From assembly GCA_903813345.2 (NCBI GenBank), contig CAIIXF020000005.1, forward strand, positions 3,418,356 to 3,482,355: a DNA stretch of 64,000 nucleotides, given 5' to 3'. The number at the start of each line of letters is the position of its first letter. Positions within the stretch are counted from its first letter, which is position 1. Below, one piece after another: positions 45,901 through 64,000 of this stretch. Below the pieces are notes generated by a model. The model ran no database searches. It was not told where the DNA came from and was given only the letters and a program-made list of their open reading frames with translations. This DNA comes from Owenia fusiformis (taxonomy: Eukaryota > Annelida > Polychaeta > Sabellida > Oweniidae). A program made the translations under genes and the position numbers.

Positions 45901-48900
45901 CAACTGTGTAACATTAAACTTATTGAAACCATATGATAAAATAAACAGAAGAGGTTGGGAAAGATATAAGTGATGATCAAGTCAAATGCACGATGTTTGA
46001 TTTCATTTAAGAAAGAAAAGAGGAGGGGTTTATTTTATCAAGAGTGTGACCTAGAATAATGTAGACTTTGTTTGCTGCAGAGCTGCTTTAAGTAAATTAA
46101 GAATTATTAGTATCAAACTCTAATTAACACCAAACACTAAAAACTGCATTTAAGACAAACTCTGAAGACACACAACAGAACTGATCCGTAACCAACATCA
46201 TTGCAATCTCCCAACACCATCCGATATTACCAAATATAAATAAACTTAATACCCTTGCTAGAACTATGTTTTGAGTAGGATCTGTGACTTCAATAAGGAC
46301 ACCAGCGTCAGACCTTGCCAAAAAGTCGTTGGCATCCTGATCATAGTCTAATACTCTATAGTTACCTTGAAGAAACAGGATAGGTGTTACAATATAACTA
46401 AGTATAGTACAGCTACAGAGTAACAAGTACAACATGTATATGGTACATATCCTACACCACATTTAAAAGCACAAGCTGAAATAAATGAAAAATCTGTGAT
46501 TTAAATGAAAATAGCAAAGCAAAGCAAAAAAATGATGTGCAAAATACACTGCCTCCATCGCACGTGGCCGTGGATGCAATGTGAAAGGTGTAAGAAGCTC
46601 ATAGAACAAGGCATTAACAATTTAGAAACATTAGTATTCATTTCAGTTTATTGTTTATCATTAATGCATTGTTTTCACAAGCTAACCTTTGTGCATGTCC
46701 ATCTTCACACCGGAATAGTCTGACAACGGTAAAGTCAGATACCATTTTTTGTGACAACGGTATCTAATAGGGATGGGACGGTTACCCAAAACTGTCCAGT
46801 TCCGCAGTATTTGGGTTCGGTATCGGAACTCGGAACACAAGGCAGCACTTTCGGAACGGGACAAGGGGCTCAAAACCAGCGTAGTTTTAGCGGCTATTCA
46901 CTCCCAAGTGTTTCTGAATCATTACCTGTTTTCTTCCAGAAGCAGTGGTTAGTACTTTTTAGTGATCTTCATGACCACTTGTCACTTTATTGAGGTTAAA
47001 AACTTAATTTTATCGAATTTTACATCGCCATCTTGGATAATGCTGACCGATCATTTTCTCCTTAGGGTATTTCTGTGATAGACTAAGTAATTGCAATGAT
47101 AAACCTAAACAAATTGACCGATCCCTTGGTAATGTTTATCGGGAAGCACATGGGTTAGGGGGCGAATCAAAAATGCAACAAAACAAACCTAGACCGAACA
47201 AGACGTAAGTTCATACTCCCTTCCAATAGTGTAAGCGATCGTATATGTATCTCAAATTAACATGTAAAACCCTGCCCCAATTGCCAAACCGCTAGATTTA
47301 TGATCCTAAGTTACCTTCGCTAGTTATATAAAAAGTTTCAGCGTAGCTGACATTCCTTGAGATGCTCCCTGCGCAGACACATTGCGCAGTAGGTTTATCA
47401 ATGCCGGCCACAGTGACCTGATCTATCGAGAGTTGTCGCTAAGTATCTTGAATTACTCCCTCAAGAGGAGAGGTTAAATTCACTAGATCTGAACGATTCC
47501 TATAAAGGCTGATACCGGGCACATGGAGATCCAGCTGATCGAATATTTAAAGGGGGTTCAGATGATATACTAGGTATGAAAACAAATCCACTTTCAGTTT
47601 CATATGATCAGGTAGATAGAAAGATTACCATATTCACATTAAATAATGCACAGTAGCGTTATCAGTCTTTTTTTGGAATTCAATTTTGTCCCATTCTGAA
47701 GTTCCGAAGGCCAAAATATTGTCCCGTTCCATTCCAAAGTTTTTTTGTTCCGTCCCATCCCTAGTATCTAACTTTACCATTGTCAAGCTATTCCAATGTA
47801 ATCTTATTATTCTCGTAAATATTTTCCAGTTCAGTCCATTGATACTGTCTTATGCTATATAAGATGAGGAGTACTGTATTCTACTAATGTTGAAACATCA
47901 ACAAACAGATGACAATCAAGCAATGCCTACTAGTATACAAATACATGGTTTACACAACAACAAAGAAATGAAAACATATACAAGAATCAAAATCTAAGGG
48001 TGCCATGTGTAGAAACGTCTCAGAATTGACACAAAGAACTAATTTGAAACAATCAAAGAACCAGGTACCCTTAAGTTGACAAAATCAAATGCTAATGAAC
48101 ACGAGCAAACTCCAGCGTTTGCCATCTCTTACCCTTGACAAAACAACTTCTTCATCAGGATCTTCAACAGTCACATGCATAGCCAAATCTTCCACTTGTT
48201 CAAACCTATCTGTGTCCTCGTCCTTGATCTCTAACTTGTAAGCCCCTGAATGTCAACAGCACATGGCCTCATAAACAATATGTTGATGGTTCCATCTTAA
48301 TACCATTTCAGATATATTTCCAAGCTCATGCCAATAAACAATCAATCAAACAAGCAAATACTAGATAATAGAAGACACCTGCAGTCAAAAACATCATAAA
48401 GACAAAATCTGATTGCCATATGATGTGGTCTTCCAACGACACTATAAAAATAGCAGAATTAACAGACACAACAAAAGCCATCAAATGGTTAGTTGGTAGT
48501 ATAGCTAAGCATAAGAAGCATGGCTTCAAAATTTAGTAAGAGACAAATTTTGAATCTGAGGCTATTTCAGCTATCACAGTGCAATATGCATATTCTCTTA
48601 TACAACAATGTCAATTTAGAAAAATACTTAACTTTCAGTCAAGTCTTCTTTGAAAATAATTTGAAACAATTGTGAAGCCATTTTGAAGCATGTTATATAG
48701 CGGTGAGGTAGTGAAGCAGGATGTGACTGTGATACATGTAGTCTGCCAGATGGTGATGGTACAGCTTCACTGGAAAGTGCTATATGTAGCTAATCCTACA
48801 ACTCTTACCCGTGACATTATAATCTTCATATCTGAATCTTTTACTTCAACATGCATGCCAAGTCCTGATACGGTAGGCACATATTCATTTCTTGATTTGT

Positions 48901-50034
48901 CATACATTTCCACTTTATAATTTCCTGAAAAAGGTTTATTTTTAAGCATTGTATTTAGTTTTAGCATTCGTCTAAGACCACTGATAGTCTACAGGACACC
49001 CAATCTAACTCTATGTGCTAATAATGTATAATATGCCTGTATGAAAATTATATAAGTATATAATCAAATAATATCATAGACAACATTCCAAATATTTCAT
49101 TTTTTCCACTTTGGTCAAATTTCATGTTTCCCAATATTTTCACATTTTCCTGAAATCTTTGTTCCCTCCAAAATTCAATAGCAGGTGAGAGTGGGATAAT
49201 GGGTTAATTCTGCATATTCTGTTTATAAACGTTTGTTAATTCATTCATTCATTGTACTCATTCATCATGGATATATCATATACTCATTCAGTATAAACAC
49301 AATACAGAGAATGAACCGTTATGTGTATAATATAAGTTCCATGTACCTCATTTATTAAATAATTCACATAATAAAATACAGATACCAAGATAACAAATTT
49401 ACATATTCTACAAGTTTATTTAATAATATCATGAATGATTAGTTTTGATCTTCGAGCTACAAATGGGATAAAAATAAACAAATAAAATGTATGTTAGCAA
49501 ATACCTATAAAATACTCTTCAATGCATGAACAGAAACAAATTCAACACAAGAAAATAATAAGGGTGAGTCATAAAAATCGACCCAGGTTTTTTGGGTACG
49601 ATATCTGCTTTATATGGGCTTATTAGCCTTTTGCAGATTATTGACATAGACATAGATCGTAACTTACGATACAGAAATCCATTATCTACTTTTAGAAGAA
49701 CGATGCAATCAAATTGTAAGTCACCATGGTTCCAAAAACTTATCCCACATCCACTTACTTTTAATACAGGCTAATTAATTTTGAAAAGTCATTAAGCTTA
49801 GAGCTAAAGTTTCTCAATCATTCTCAATCTGTATCTCCAGTCAATGGCATCGGAGAAAAATCAAAAAATCTGAAAAATATGGGAGATGATATTGTGTTTC
49901 TTACCGACAACCATGGTCTCATCTGGAATTTCTTCGATAAAGCATTTCTTCTCAGTTTCTCCGATGTGGAAATAAAGTCCAGAAATTACAGGAATAAGCA
50001 GAATACAGCAGAAATATGAGAGTATTGTAGTCAT
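42988..50034 (-). CDS. TMED9-like: p24 cargo receptor, TMED9/TMED4-like, 215 aa, with alternative exon clusters
   Basis: p24 proteins cycle between ER and Golgi in COPII and COPI vesicles, selecting cargo such as GPI-anchored proteins. Constant exons: 50034-49905 (signal peptide, mature start GLYFHIGE), 45140-45036 (end of GOLD domain), 43137-42988 (membrane span). Between them lie exon 2 versions A 48924-48809, B 48245-48133, C 46365-46253 and exon 4 versions a 44538-44392, b 44324-44184. Using A and 4a gives the canonical protein: GOLD domain ~21-117 with Cys31 and Cys103 as the likely disulfide, coiled coil ~118-170, membrane span ~183-202. The cytosolic tail has Phe208-Phe209 (COPII) and a KKLV end (COPI dilysine). 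The final TAA is 42988-42990. It is divergent with CCDC149. Confidence 0.97.
43767..43896. repeat. 24-bp tandem repeat in the last TMED intron
   Basis: Five units of aaagtggtccaaattttcaa plus gccc (early copies acaagtcc) and a partial sixth. No coding role seen. Confidence 0.92.
44184..44324 (-). other. TMED9-like: TMED exon 4b, alternative coiled-coil exon
   Basis: 141 nt, 47 codons, starting RVHYDVEI and ending ELTQSR, with acceptor ttatatag and donor gtgaga. Phase 0 to 0, as in exon 4a. Residues RVHxD, the middle RxxxxQLRL and the final R match 4a, but the region [12 protein letters not shown] is replaced by a more acidic, proline-containing stretch. Only 67 bp separate it from exon 4a. 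Confidence 0.85.
44392..44538 (-). other. TMED9-like: TMED exon 4a, canonical coiled-coil exon
   Basis: 147 nt, 49 codons, starting [15 protein letters not shown] and ending EQNYQR, highly typical of TMED9/TMED4. Acceptor tctttacag, donor gtcagt. Confidence 0.95.
46253..46365 (-). other. TMED9-like: TMED exon 2 version C
   Basis: 113 nt, phase 1 to 0. Encodes G + [14 protein letters not shown], then [14 protein letters not shown] and IVLAR. Acceptor cttcaag, donor gtatta. The NYxV, tyrosine/aspartate, VxIEVxD and IxLxR positions match version A. Confidence 0.85.
46768..47763. mobile_element. 996-bp hAT-like element between TMED exon versions B and C
   Basis: TIRs tagggatgggacgg and ccgtcccatcccta with an exact 8-bp duplication gtatctaa (46760-46767 and 47764-47771). 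No transposase frame remains, so it is non-autonomous or decayed. Confidence 0.92.
48133..48245 (-). other. TMED9-like: TMED exon 2 version B
   Basis: 113 nt, phase 1 to 0. Encodes G + [16 protein letters not shown], then [18 protein letters not shown]. Acceptor gacattcag, donor gtaaga. More acidic than version A but with the same fold positions (xYKxE, MHVxVxDxD, V/IxSR). Confidence 0.88.
48809..48924 (-). other. TMED9-like: TMED exon 2 version A (canonical)
   Basis: 116 nt, phase 1 to 0. Encodes G + [16 protein letters not shown], then [12 protein letters not shown] and IIMSR, the version closest to the TMED9/TMED4 consensus. Acceptor ctttttcag, donor gtaaga. Confidence 0.93.
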
Positions 50035-50337
50035 TTTTATAAAATAAATTCCACGTCCTTGTTCCGGTTTTGAGGCGCATGCGTATTAATGCCACGTAGA
50101 GTACGAAACTAATCATCCATAGCAGTTTCAATGATTTGTTTTATTTGGCATAAATTGGAGTGCTTAAGAAACTATTAAATTTGATTGAACTAATTAAGTT
50201 GATGTTTTTGTTAACCATTTTATGTGGTGCAATATCTACTTTCAGGAAGTGCTATTATCGGATTGATTATTATTGATTGCTGCTAGCTTTGCATGAAATA
50301 AAAATTAAAAAATTATGTCAAGTTGTTCAGATGGAAA
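50035..50337. promoter_or_regulatory. Bidirectional TMED/CCDC149 promoter with NRF1-like and ETS-like sites
   Basis: Start codons of the two genes are 303 bp apart and divergent. The interval contains gttccggttt (ETS core) near 50061 and ggcgcatgcgta at 50074-50085 (NRF1-like, consensus YGCGCAYGCGCR). Both motif types are frequent in TATA-less bidirectional promoters of housekeeping genes. No TATA box was seen. Confidence 0.65.
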
Positions 50338-59620
<9,283 letters not shown>

Positions 59621-59655
59621 GCTATTTTGAAATATAAAAATTGAATATACATTCC

Positions 59656-59843
59656 AGTGATTTCCCCAGGATTATATCCCAAGTGGTTCAAAATTTAAAC
59701 CCAATTTAGTCAAAATATGGCTAATTTTCATGATTATTCTTATTTTCAAGTGGGTGCAAATGGATTTTCAGGTGGTTGCAAGCCTGTTTTTAAAATCTCA
59801 GGTGGGTGTTGCGGCCACTTACTTTAATGTTGGGGAAATCAGT
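59656..59843. mobile_element. ~190-bp MITE, family A, copy 4, in the CCDC149 3' UTR
   Basis: TIRs agtgatttcccca and tggggaaatcagt; interior as in the other family A copies. It begins 36 bp after the CCDC149 stop codon, so it probably lies in the transcript. Confidence 0.85.
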
Positions 59844-60195
59844 GCATTCATTGGTACTTTTTTCGTCTAGTCCCATAAGTCCAAACTACATGTATTATGA
59901 AATGTTGATATATTCTCTAGCTCAGTGTAATCTAGGCTTTGTGTGCAATATGTTCTGCCAATTAAAATATTATGAAATGTGAAAATTGAATATAGCTCAG
60001 TAAATTCATTGGCACTTTCATGGGCTTTCAAGAGAAAAGTCCAAACTATAATGAAATGTGGATATTTCCATTGGCATTAATTTTTGTCATCTGGCCTATT
60101 ATGAAAGGTGAAAATTAAATATAGCTGATTGCCATATGATATATATGCTTTGTGTGCAATATGTTATGTATAAACTCTTATGAATGTGAAAACTC

Positions 60196-60201
60196 AATAA
60201 A
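60196..60201 (+). terminator. Candidate CCDC149 poly(A) signal
   Basis: First aataaa found downstream of the stop codon (575 bp). A second aataaa lies at 60581-60586. Choice between them needs transcript data. Confidence 0.4.
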
Positions 60202-61036
60202 CATGAACATGTAGCTTGATAGTCTGATAGTAGATATTCACAGTCTAACTTTTAATATCGTTTAGTCCCTAGCCTAAAATCTAAACTGTAATTTAACTGA
60301 AAATTTAATATAACTCAGGTGACGTTTGTCGTCTGACATTTATGTGTGAACTATATTTTGCATGAACTATAATGAAATATGAAATGTTAGTATAGTGGAT
60401 ATCGCATTGCAGCTTTGTTATTAATTCCCAAAAGTCAGAACTTTTTATGAATTATGGAAATTAAATTAAGTTCTATCGGATTGTCTTTCGCAATGATGAA
60501 GAATATAAGTACTTGAAGATGATTACAAAATATAGATGGTATTGCGGACATGTAGTATCTGTAAGCTATAACATAATTGAAATAAAATATAATATACCAT
60601 TATTCTAATACTTATTTATTGTTCATTGTATAGAATGCTGTATTGTCACATTGTCTCTTAGATAAAGAAACCTACTGGAGGACACCATTTCTGTTAAATG
60701 GCCCTCACAAGCGACAACCTGTTATGCAATAGTGCCATCTATTCTGATCATGATATCTGAGCTGAGGCCCAGGTGTAAAAGGGTAGGAGTTCCTATCAAA
60801 TTATGGTCCTACTCTCCATTGATTTATATGGTGACACTGACCTAAATACAACTCTTTCCCTCATTATCTTATACGCAATCAGGGCCAGTAAGGGCCGTTA
60901 AGAAAGGGGACCATAATCCCTGGAGGACCATCATTTCTTTCACACCGGTATATAGTCATTAACAAAAAATCAGTCTTTATTCTTATACATTTAAGTATTC
61001 TATCGTAAAAGAGTCCGTATAATATATAGAGGATAT

Positions 61037-61143
61037 CCTATGATTTATGAGTGATATGATTTTTATCCACGAATGGATATGATATCGAGTGGAGTGGAGT
61101 GGACCATGAGTGGATTAAAATCATATCATGAGTAAATCATAGG
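61037..61143. repeat. 107-bp imperfect hairpin downstream of CCDC149
   Basis: Left cctatgatttatgagtgata, then tgatttttatccac, pairs with right gagtggattaaaatcat, atcatgagtaaatcatagg. A second inverted pair (ttattccatagtta at 61153 with taactatggaataa ending about 61434) nests beside it. They may be one foldback cluster. The rest of 59844-61993 shows no gene. Confidence 0.8.
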
Positions 61144-61993
61144 ATGTTCTTTTTATTCCATAGTTAAAGTCATCATCAGAATCTTCGGAAATTAAGTCAT
61201 TTAATTCGAATTTTCCAAACGATCCGGCGATGTTGACACTTAGCCTCGTTTTGAGTCTGAAGTAGCAAAAATCCATAAACCATCGCATACGACGTCGTAT
61301 GTCATGGCTAAAAAACCGTATGCTATGGTTAAGTGAAAATTTCTCAAAAATATCATATTTTACCACTGATTACAAAAATACCGTTTTTATTTTCACATGT
61401 TATCCTATGAATATCATGCTAACTATGGAATAAACATGTATACACCACGCATTACCAACTCAGTACACTAGGGGACTTTTTAAACATTTTTAACGTATTC
61501 CTGGGCCTCAGTATCTGAGTATGTCCCTATTTTTGATATATGACATTGGATGATAAACGAAGATATGTCAGATTGTCAATACATGTATGCATTTGCTGAC
61601 ATTGGACTTATTCATTTCCTCTGTATCAAACATGTGGTCGGTATAAAATAAAATACATATCTATCTATAGGTATTTGCATACCAAGTTTTAGATAATCTG
61701 GCACAAAATGCAATCCTGTAATTTTGTATTTTTATATTAATTTTATGAGGTTGAACACCATGAAACTAAACAGCGAAATGGATACAGTTGAGTATGCGCA
61801 TTCTCTACGAAGATCAGTTTGAGCACCAGATTGCTGTCATACAAAGTGAATTACGTTCAGGTCAATTTGGATCAATGATTGAGATCTGGATTGTTTTAAA
61901 TGGCATCAGAATTGCTTTGGTCGTGTATCAAATTCGGCCGAGAAGTACAACTCAAAGGAAAAGTATTTATGTTGTCCTGTGAATGTTGACTCA

Positions 61994-62830
61994 TTAGGGG
62001 TTTGGTAAAGTCTTTTTAAGATCAAGCGGGGGAAGCGTGACTTTTTGAGGTAAGGTATCTAAAGGATGGTCCTTGGCAGGCAGATTATGATGTGTTTTTC
62101 GCACATCTGGCAATATAGGATGTTGGCCTTTGGACTCGAGTCCTGGAAGTGGTTTGAGGGGCCGTAAACTACCTTTACGTTTCATTGTTTGTACTTTTGA
62201 TCGTTCCCTTTTGAAATATGGTTTTCTTACACTTAGATTAGTTGGATGTCGACTAAGACCTAATATTTCAGAATCTTCATCATCTTCATCCTTAATTGTC
62301 AACATTTGTCGTTTTCGCTCCTCTCTAGCGCGTTGTTCCGGAGTATCGAACGCATCAAGGTTCTTCTCTATCAATTTCAAACACTCACTCCTATTGCGTT
62401 CAATCTTCTTCTTGGCCATTAATTCTCTACGAACAGCCGGTTGCATTTCGATAAGGGTAGAGTTTATTTCAGGTTTCAGTGCTTGAAAGCTGTACTTCTT
62501 GTTCAGTGATTGTTTGTAGTCTTTAGATCTTAGGATACTATTGTTCTGTGTCACCTTCTTGTAGGCTTGTATATGTTTCAAGCGCTCCTTTAGGACTCCT
62601 GTGGCTCGATTGTATTTTATACGCTCGAGATTATTTCGGTTTACCATCCTTGAAAGTGTTGTTTTTTGTTTGAGTTTTTCGTGGAAATTGAGTATTTCGA
62701 CGCGTTTACGACTGTCCTCTGTAAAACTGGTAACGGCCATATAGCGAGAGGTTTTCCCGAACGAACTGGAATCCATCTCCATCATTAATTGTCGGTTGTG
62801 TACTTGAGGCATCGTGATTTCTATATTCAT
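61994..62830 (-). CDS. Uncharacterised basic protein, 278 aa, intronless
   Basis: A single open frame starting MNIEITMPQVH (a second Met six codons on is equally plausible) and ending LPNP-stop. I do not recognise the family. It has no signal peptide or membrane span. Residues ~30-130 are Lys/Arg-rich and probably helical (EKLKQKTTLSRMVNRNN, ERLKHIQAYKK), followed by KKKIERNRSE, an acidic DEDDEDSE patch, and a proline/lysine-rich low-complexity tail. Length, steady amino-acid composition and isolation from repeats support a real gene. A spliced 5' exon cannot be excluded. Confidence 0.7.
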   Translation of the reverse strand: MNIEITMPQVHNRQLMMEMDSSSFGKTSRYMAVTSFTEDSRKRVEILNFHEKLKQKTTLSRMVNRNNLERIKYNRATGVLKERLKHIQAYKKVTQNNSILRSKDYKQSLNKKYSFQALKPEINSTLIEMQPAVRRELMAKKKIERNRSECLKLIEKNLDAFDTPEQRAREERKRQMLTIKDEDDEDSEILGLSRHPTNLSVRKPYFKRERSKVQTMKRKGSLRPLKPLPGLESKGQHPILPDVRKTHHNLPAKDHPLDTLPQKVTLPPLDLKKTLPNP

Positions 62831-64000
62831 CCACTCTTTCGTTCTCTAGAATACTTGTTATGCTATTTAGTGATATCACCACATCACGAAAGGGGGGGGG
62901 GGGTCGATGAGAGTTTCCTGCTATTCCAAAGTCAGGACGCAATTACTAGTATATTATATTGATGCAGTTCCGCTCTCTAATCAACGCCAGAGCCAATAGA
63001 CCAAGTAATGTTACATCCAATCCATAGACAGAAAACACACTAGTTTCTGTCTTTAATAATCCTTGGAATGTTATAATTTTAACTGATGTTTTTCGACTGA
63101 TAATCCTTCATACAAAATGATACATTCTTCTCTGAAATTAGAGTAAATAACAAATTGACCGTTGTAGAAAGTATGCCACTTTTGTTGTTTCCTCCAATAC
63201 TAATTGTGTCTTTGTTGTAAACGCCATTGTTTGATAGGCACCTCTATAGCCTCTGTAAATTATCGAGGAACGATGGCGAAGTTATGCATACCCTAAAAAC
63301 AAATCAATCAAACCACCAACCAAACTTTTAAAGAATATTTTTCAATGTCAATGTCGGAAATCAATGTTTCATAACAAAAGCTTCTTGATATAATCATCGG
63401 CAATCCATTTAGTGCCAAATGAGTCCTTAATTCTTTTTGATTCGCATCTCGATTAATTCATTGTAAGTTTCCAAGAACATCAAGTTTAATCCGAAGGTTT
63501 AATTCATCTACTTAACATGGATGGATTAACCGGATTTAAAAGTTGGAAATAAATTTTGATACAGGATAAGGATCAAATCGTATTTGTTGCTATGTCAGTG
63601 CTAATAAAAGACGATTCAACATTCAGCACTCGGGGGTCTGACATTTAGCTGTAGCCGATAACGTTCATTAACAACAAGAGTAAAAGGAAATTTTAGGAAA
63701 AATATTTTGATACAAAATGGAATTAAGTTGTTTATGAATGAAGTAGTTTATTAATCCCATGAATAGACAAGTTCAGGGTGATATAGAAAAGGGTTCCATT
63801 CTTTCATGGTCAACAACTCTTGCCCAAGTTTTCAGAGTTTACAAATACACATAAAAGTTCCCCATTTTGTTTTTCTTCAATTTACCAATTAATTCCATGA
63901 AACTCTTTATGATTGACGAAGCTGTGATGATTCATAAATAGAGATACATCATCTGCAAGGGCAGTGTCGGAAGTTAGAACCCCTAACAACCAGTTCACTC
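62831..64000. other. Upstream flank of the orphan gene, no gene seen
   Basis: Contains a poly-G run near 62890 and AT-rich unique sequence. No exon-like frame with splice sites was recognised up to the window end. Confidence 0.5.

Noticed and set aside
46751-46993. 80-codon frame at the left end of the hAT element
   Set aside because: Starts outside the element and crosses its terminal repeat. No transposase motif.
43290-49680. Two similar stretches (atatctgctttnnatgg..cttattacccttttgcagat) near 43292 and 49598
   Set aside because: Short shared repeat without defined ends. It could not be assigned to an element or to the exon duplications.

Overview
This is animal nuclear DNA: AT-rich, with many short GT-AG exons in introns of a few hundred bases and a dense load of small inverted-repeat transposons, minisatellites and homopolymer runs. 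The gene content (EVC, EVC2, a p24/TMED receptor, CCDC149) and the frequent acatgta-type words suggest a marine invertebrate. A hemichordate, another invertebrate deuterostome or a lophotrochozoan would fit, but the sequence alone does not settle it.

Layout. Positions 1-5044 are a 42-bp minisatellite of about 73 copies, split by a 1,952-bp mariner element with long inverted repeats, a transposase gene with an intron, and one premature stop. EVC lies on the minus strand from 15263 down to about 5045 (16 exons). EVC2 lies on the plus strand from 18367 to 37503 or 39177 (26 constant exons plus alternative ends). They are head to head, 3.1 kb apart, as in vertebrates. Both products belong to the EvC complex at the base of primary cilia, which acts in Hedgehog signalling. 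Next comes a minus-strand p24 cargo receptor (TMED9/TMED4-like, 50034 to 42988), which shares a ~300-bp divergent promoter with plus-strand CCDC149 (50338 to 59620). An intronless orphan gene lies on the minus strand at 61994-62830. No tRNA, rRNA or CRISPR array was recognised.

The main novelty is tandem duplication of internal exons that keeps reading phase. The p24 gene has three versions of the exon coding the middle of its GOLD domain and two versions of the exon coding its coiled coil, a potential 3 x 2 set of receptor isoforms. EVC has a duplicated 63-nt exon near its 3' end. EVC2 has a candidate duplicated exon before its membrane span and two alternative C-termini. EVC also carries two local triplications that copy 3' splice sites, and each extra copy leads into an in-frame stop.

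The rest of the window holds at least a dozen non-autonomous DNA transposons (several with intact target-site duplications, some nested), foldback hairpins and intronic tandem arrays. All exon structures were derived by hand from splice sites, reading phase and family resemblance. No transcript data or database search was available.
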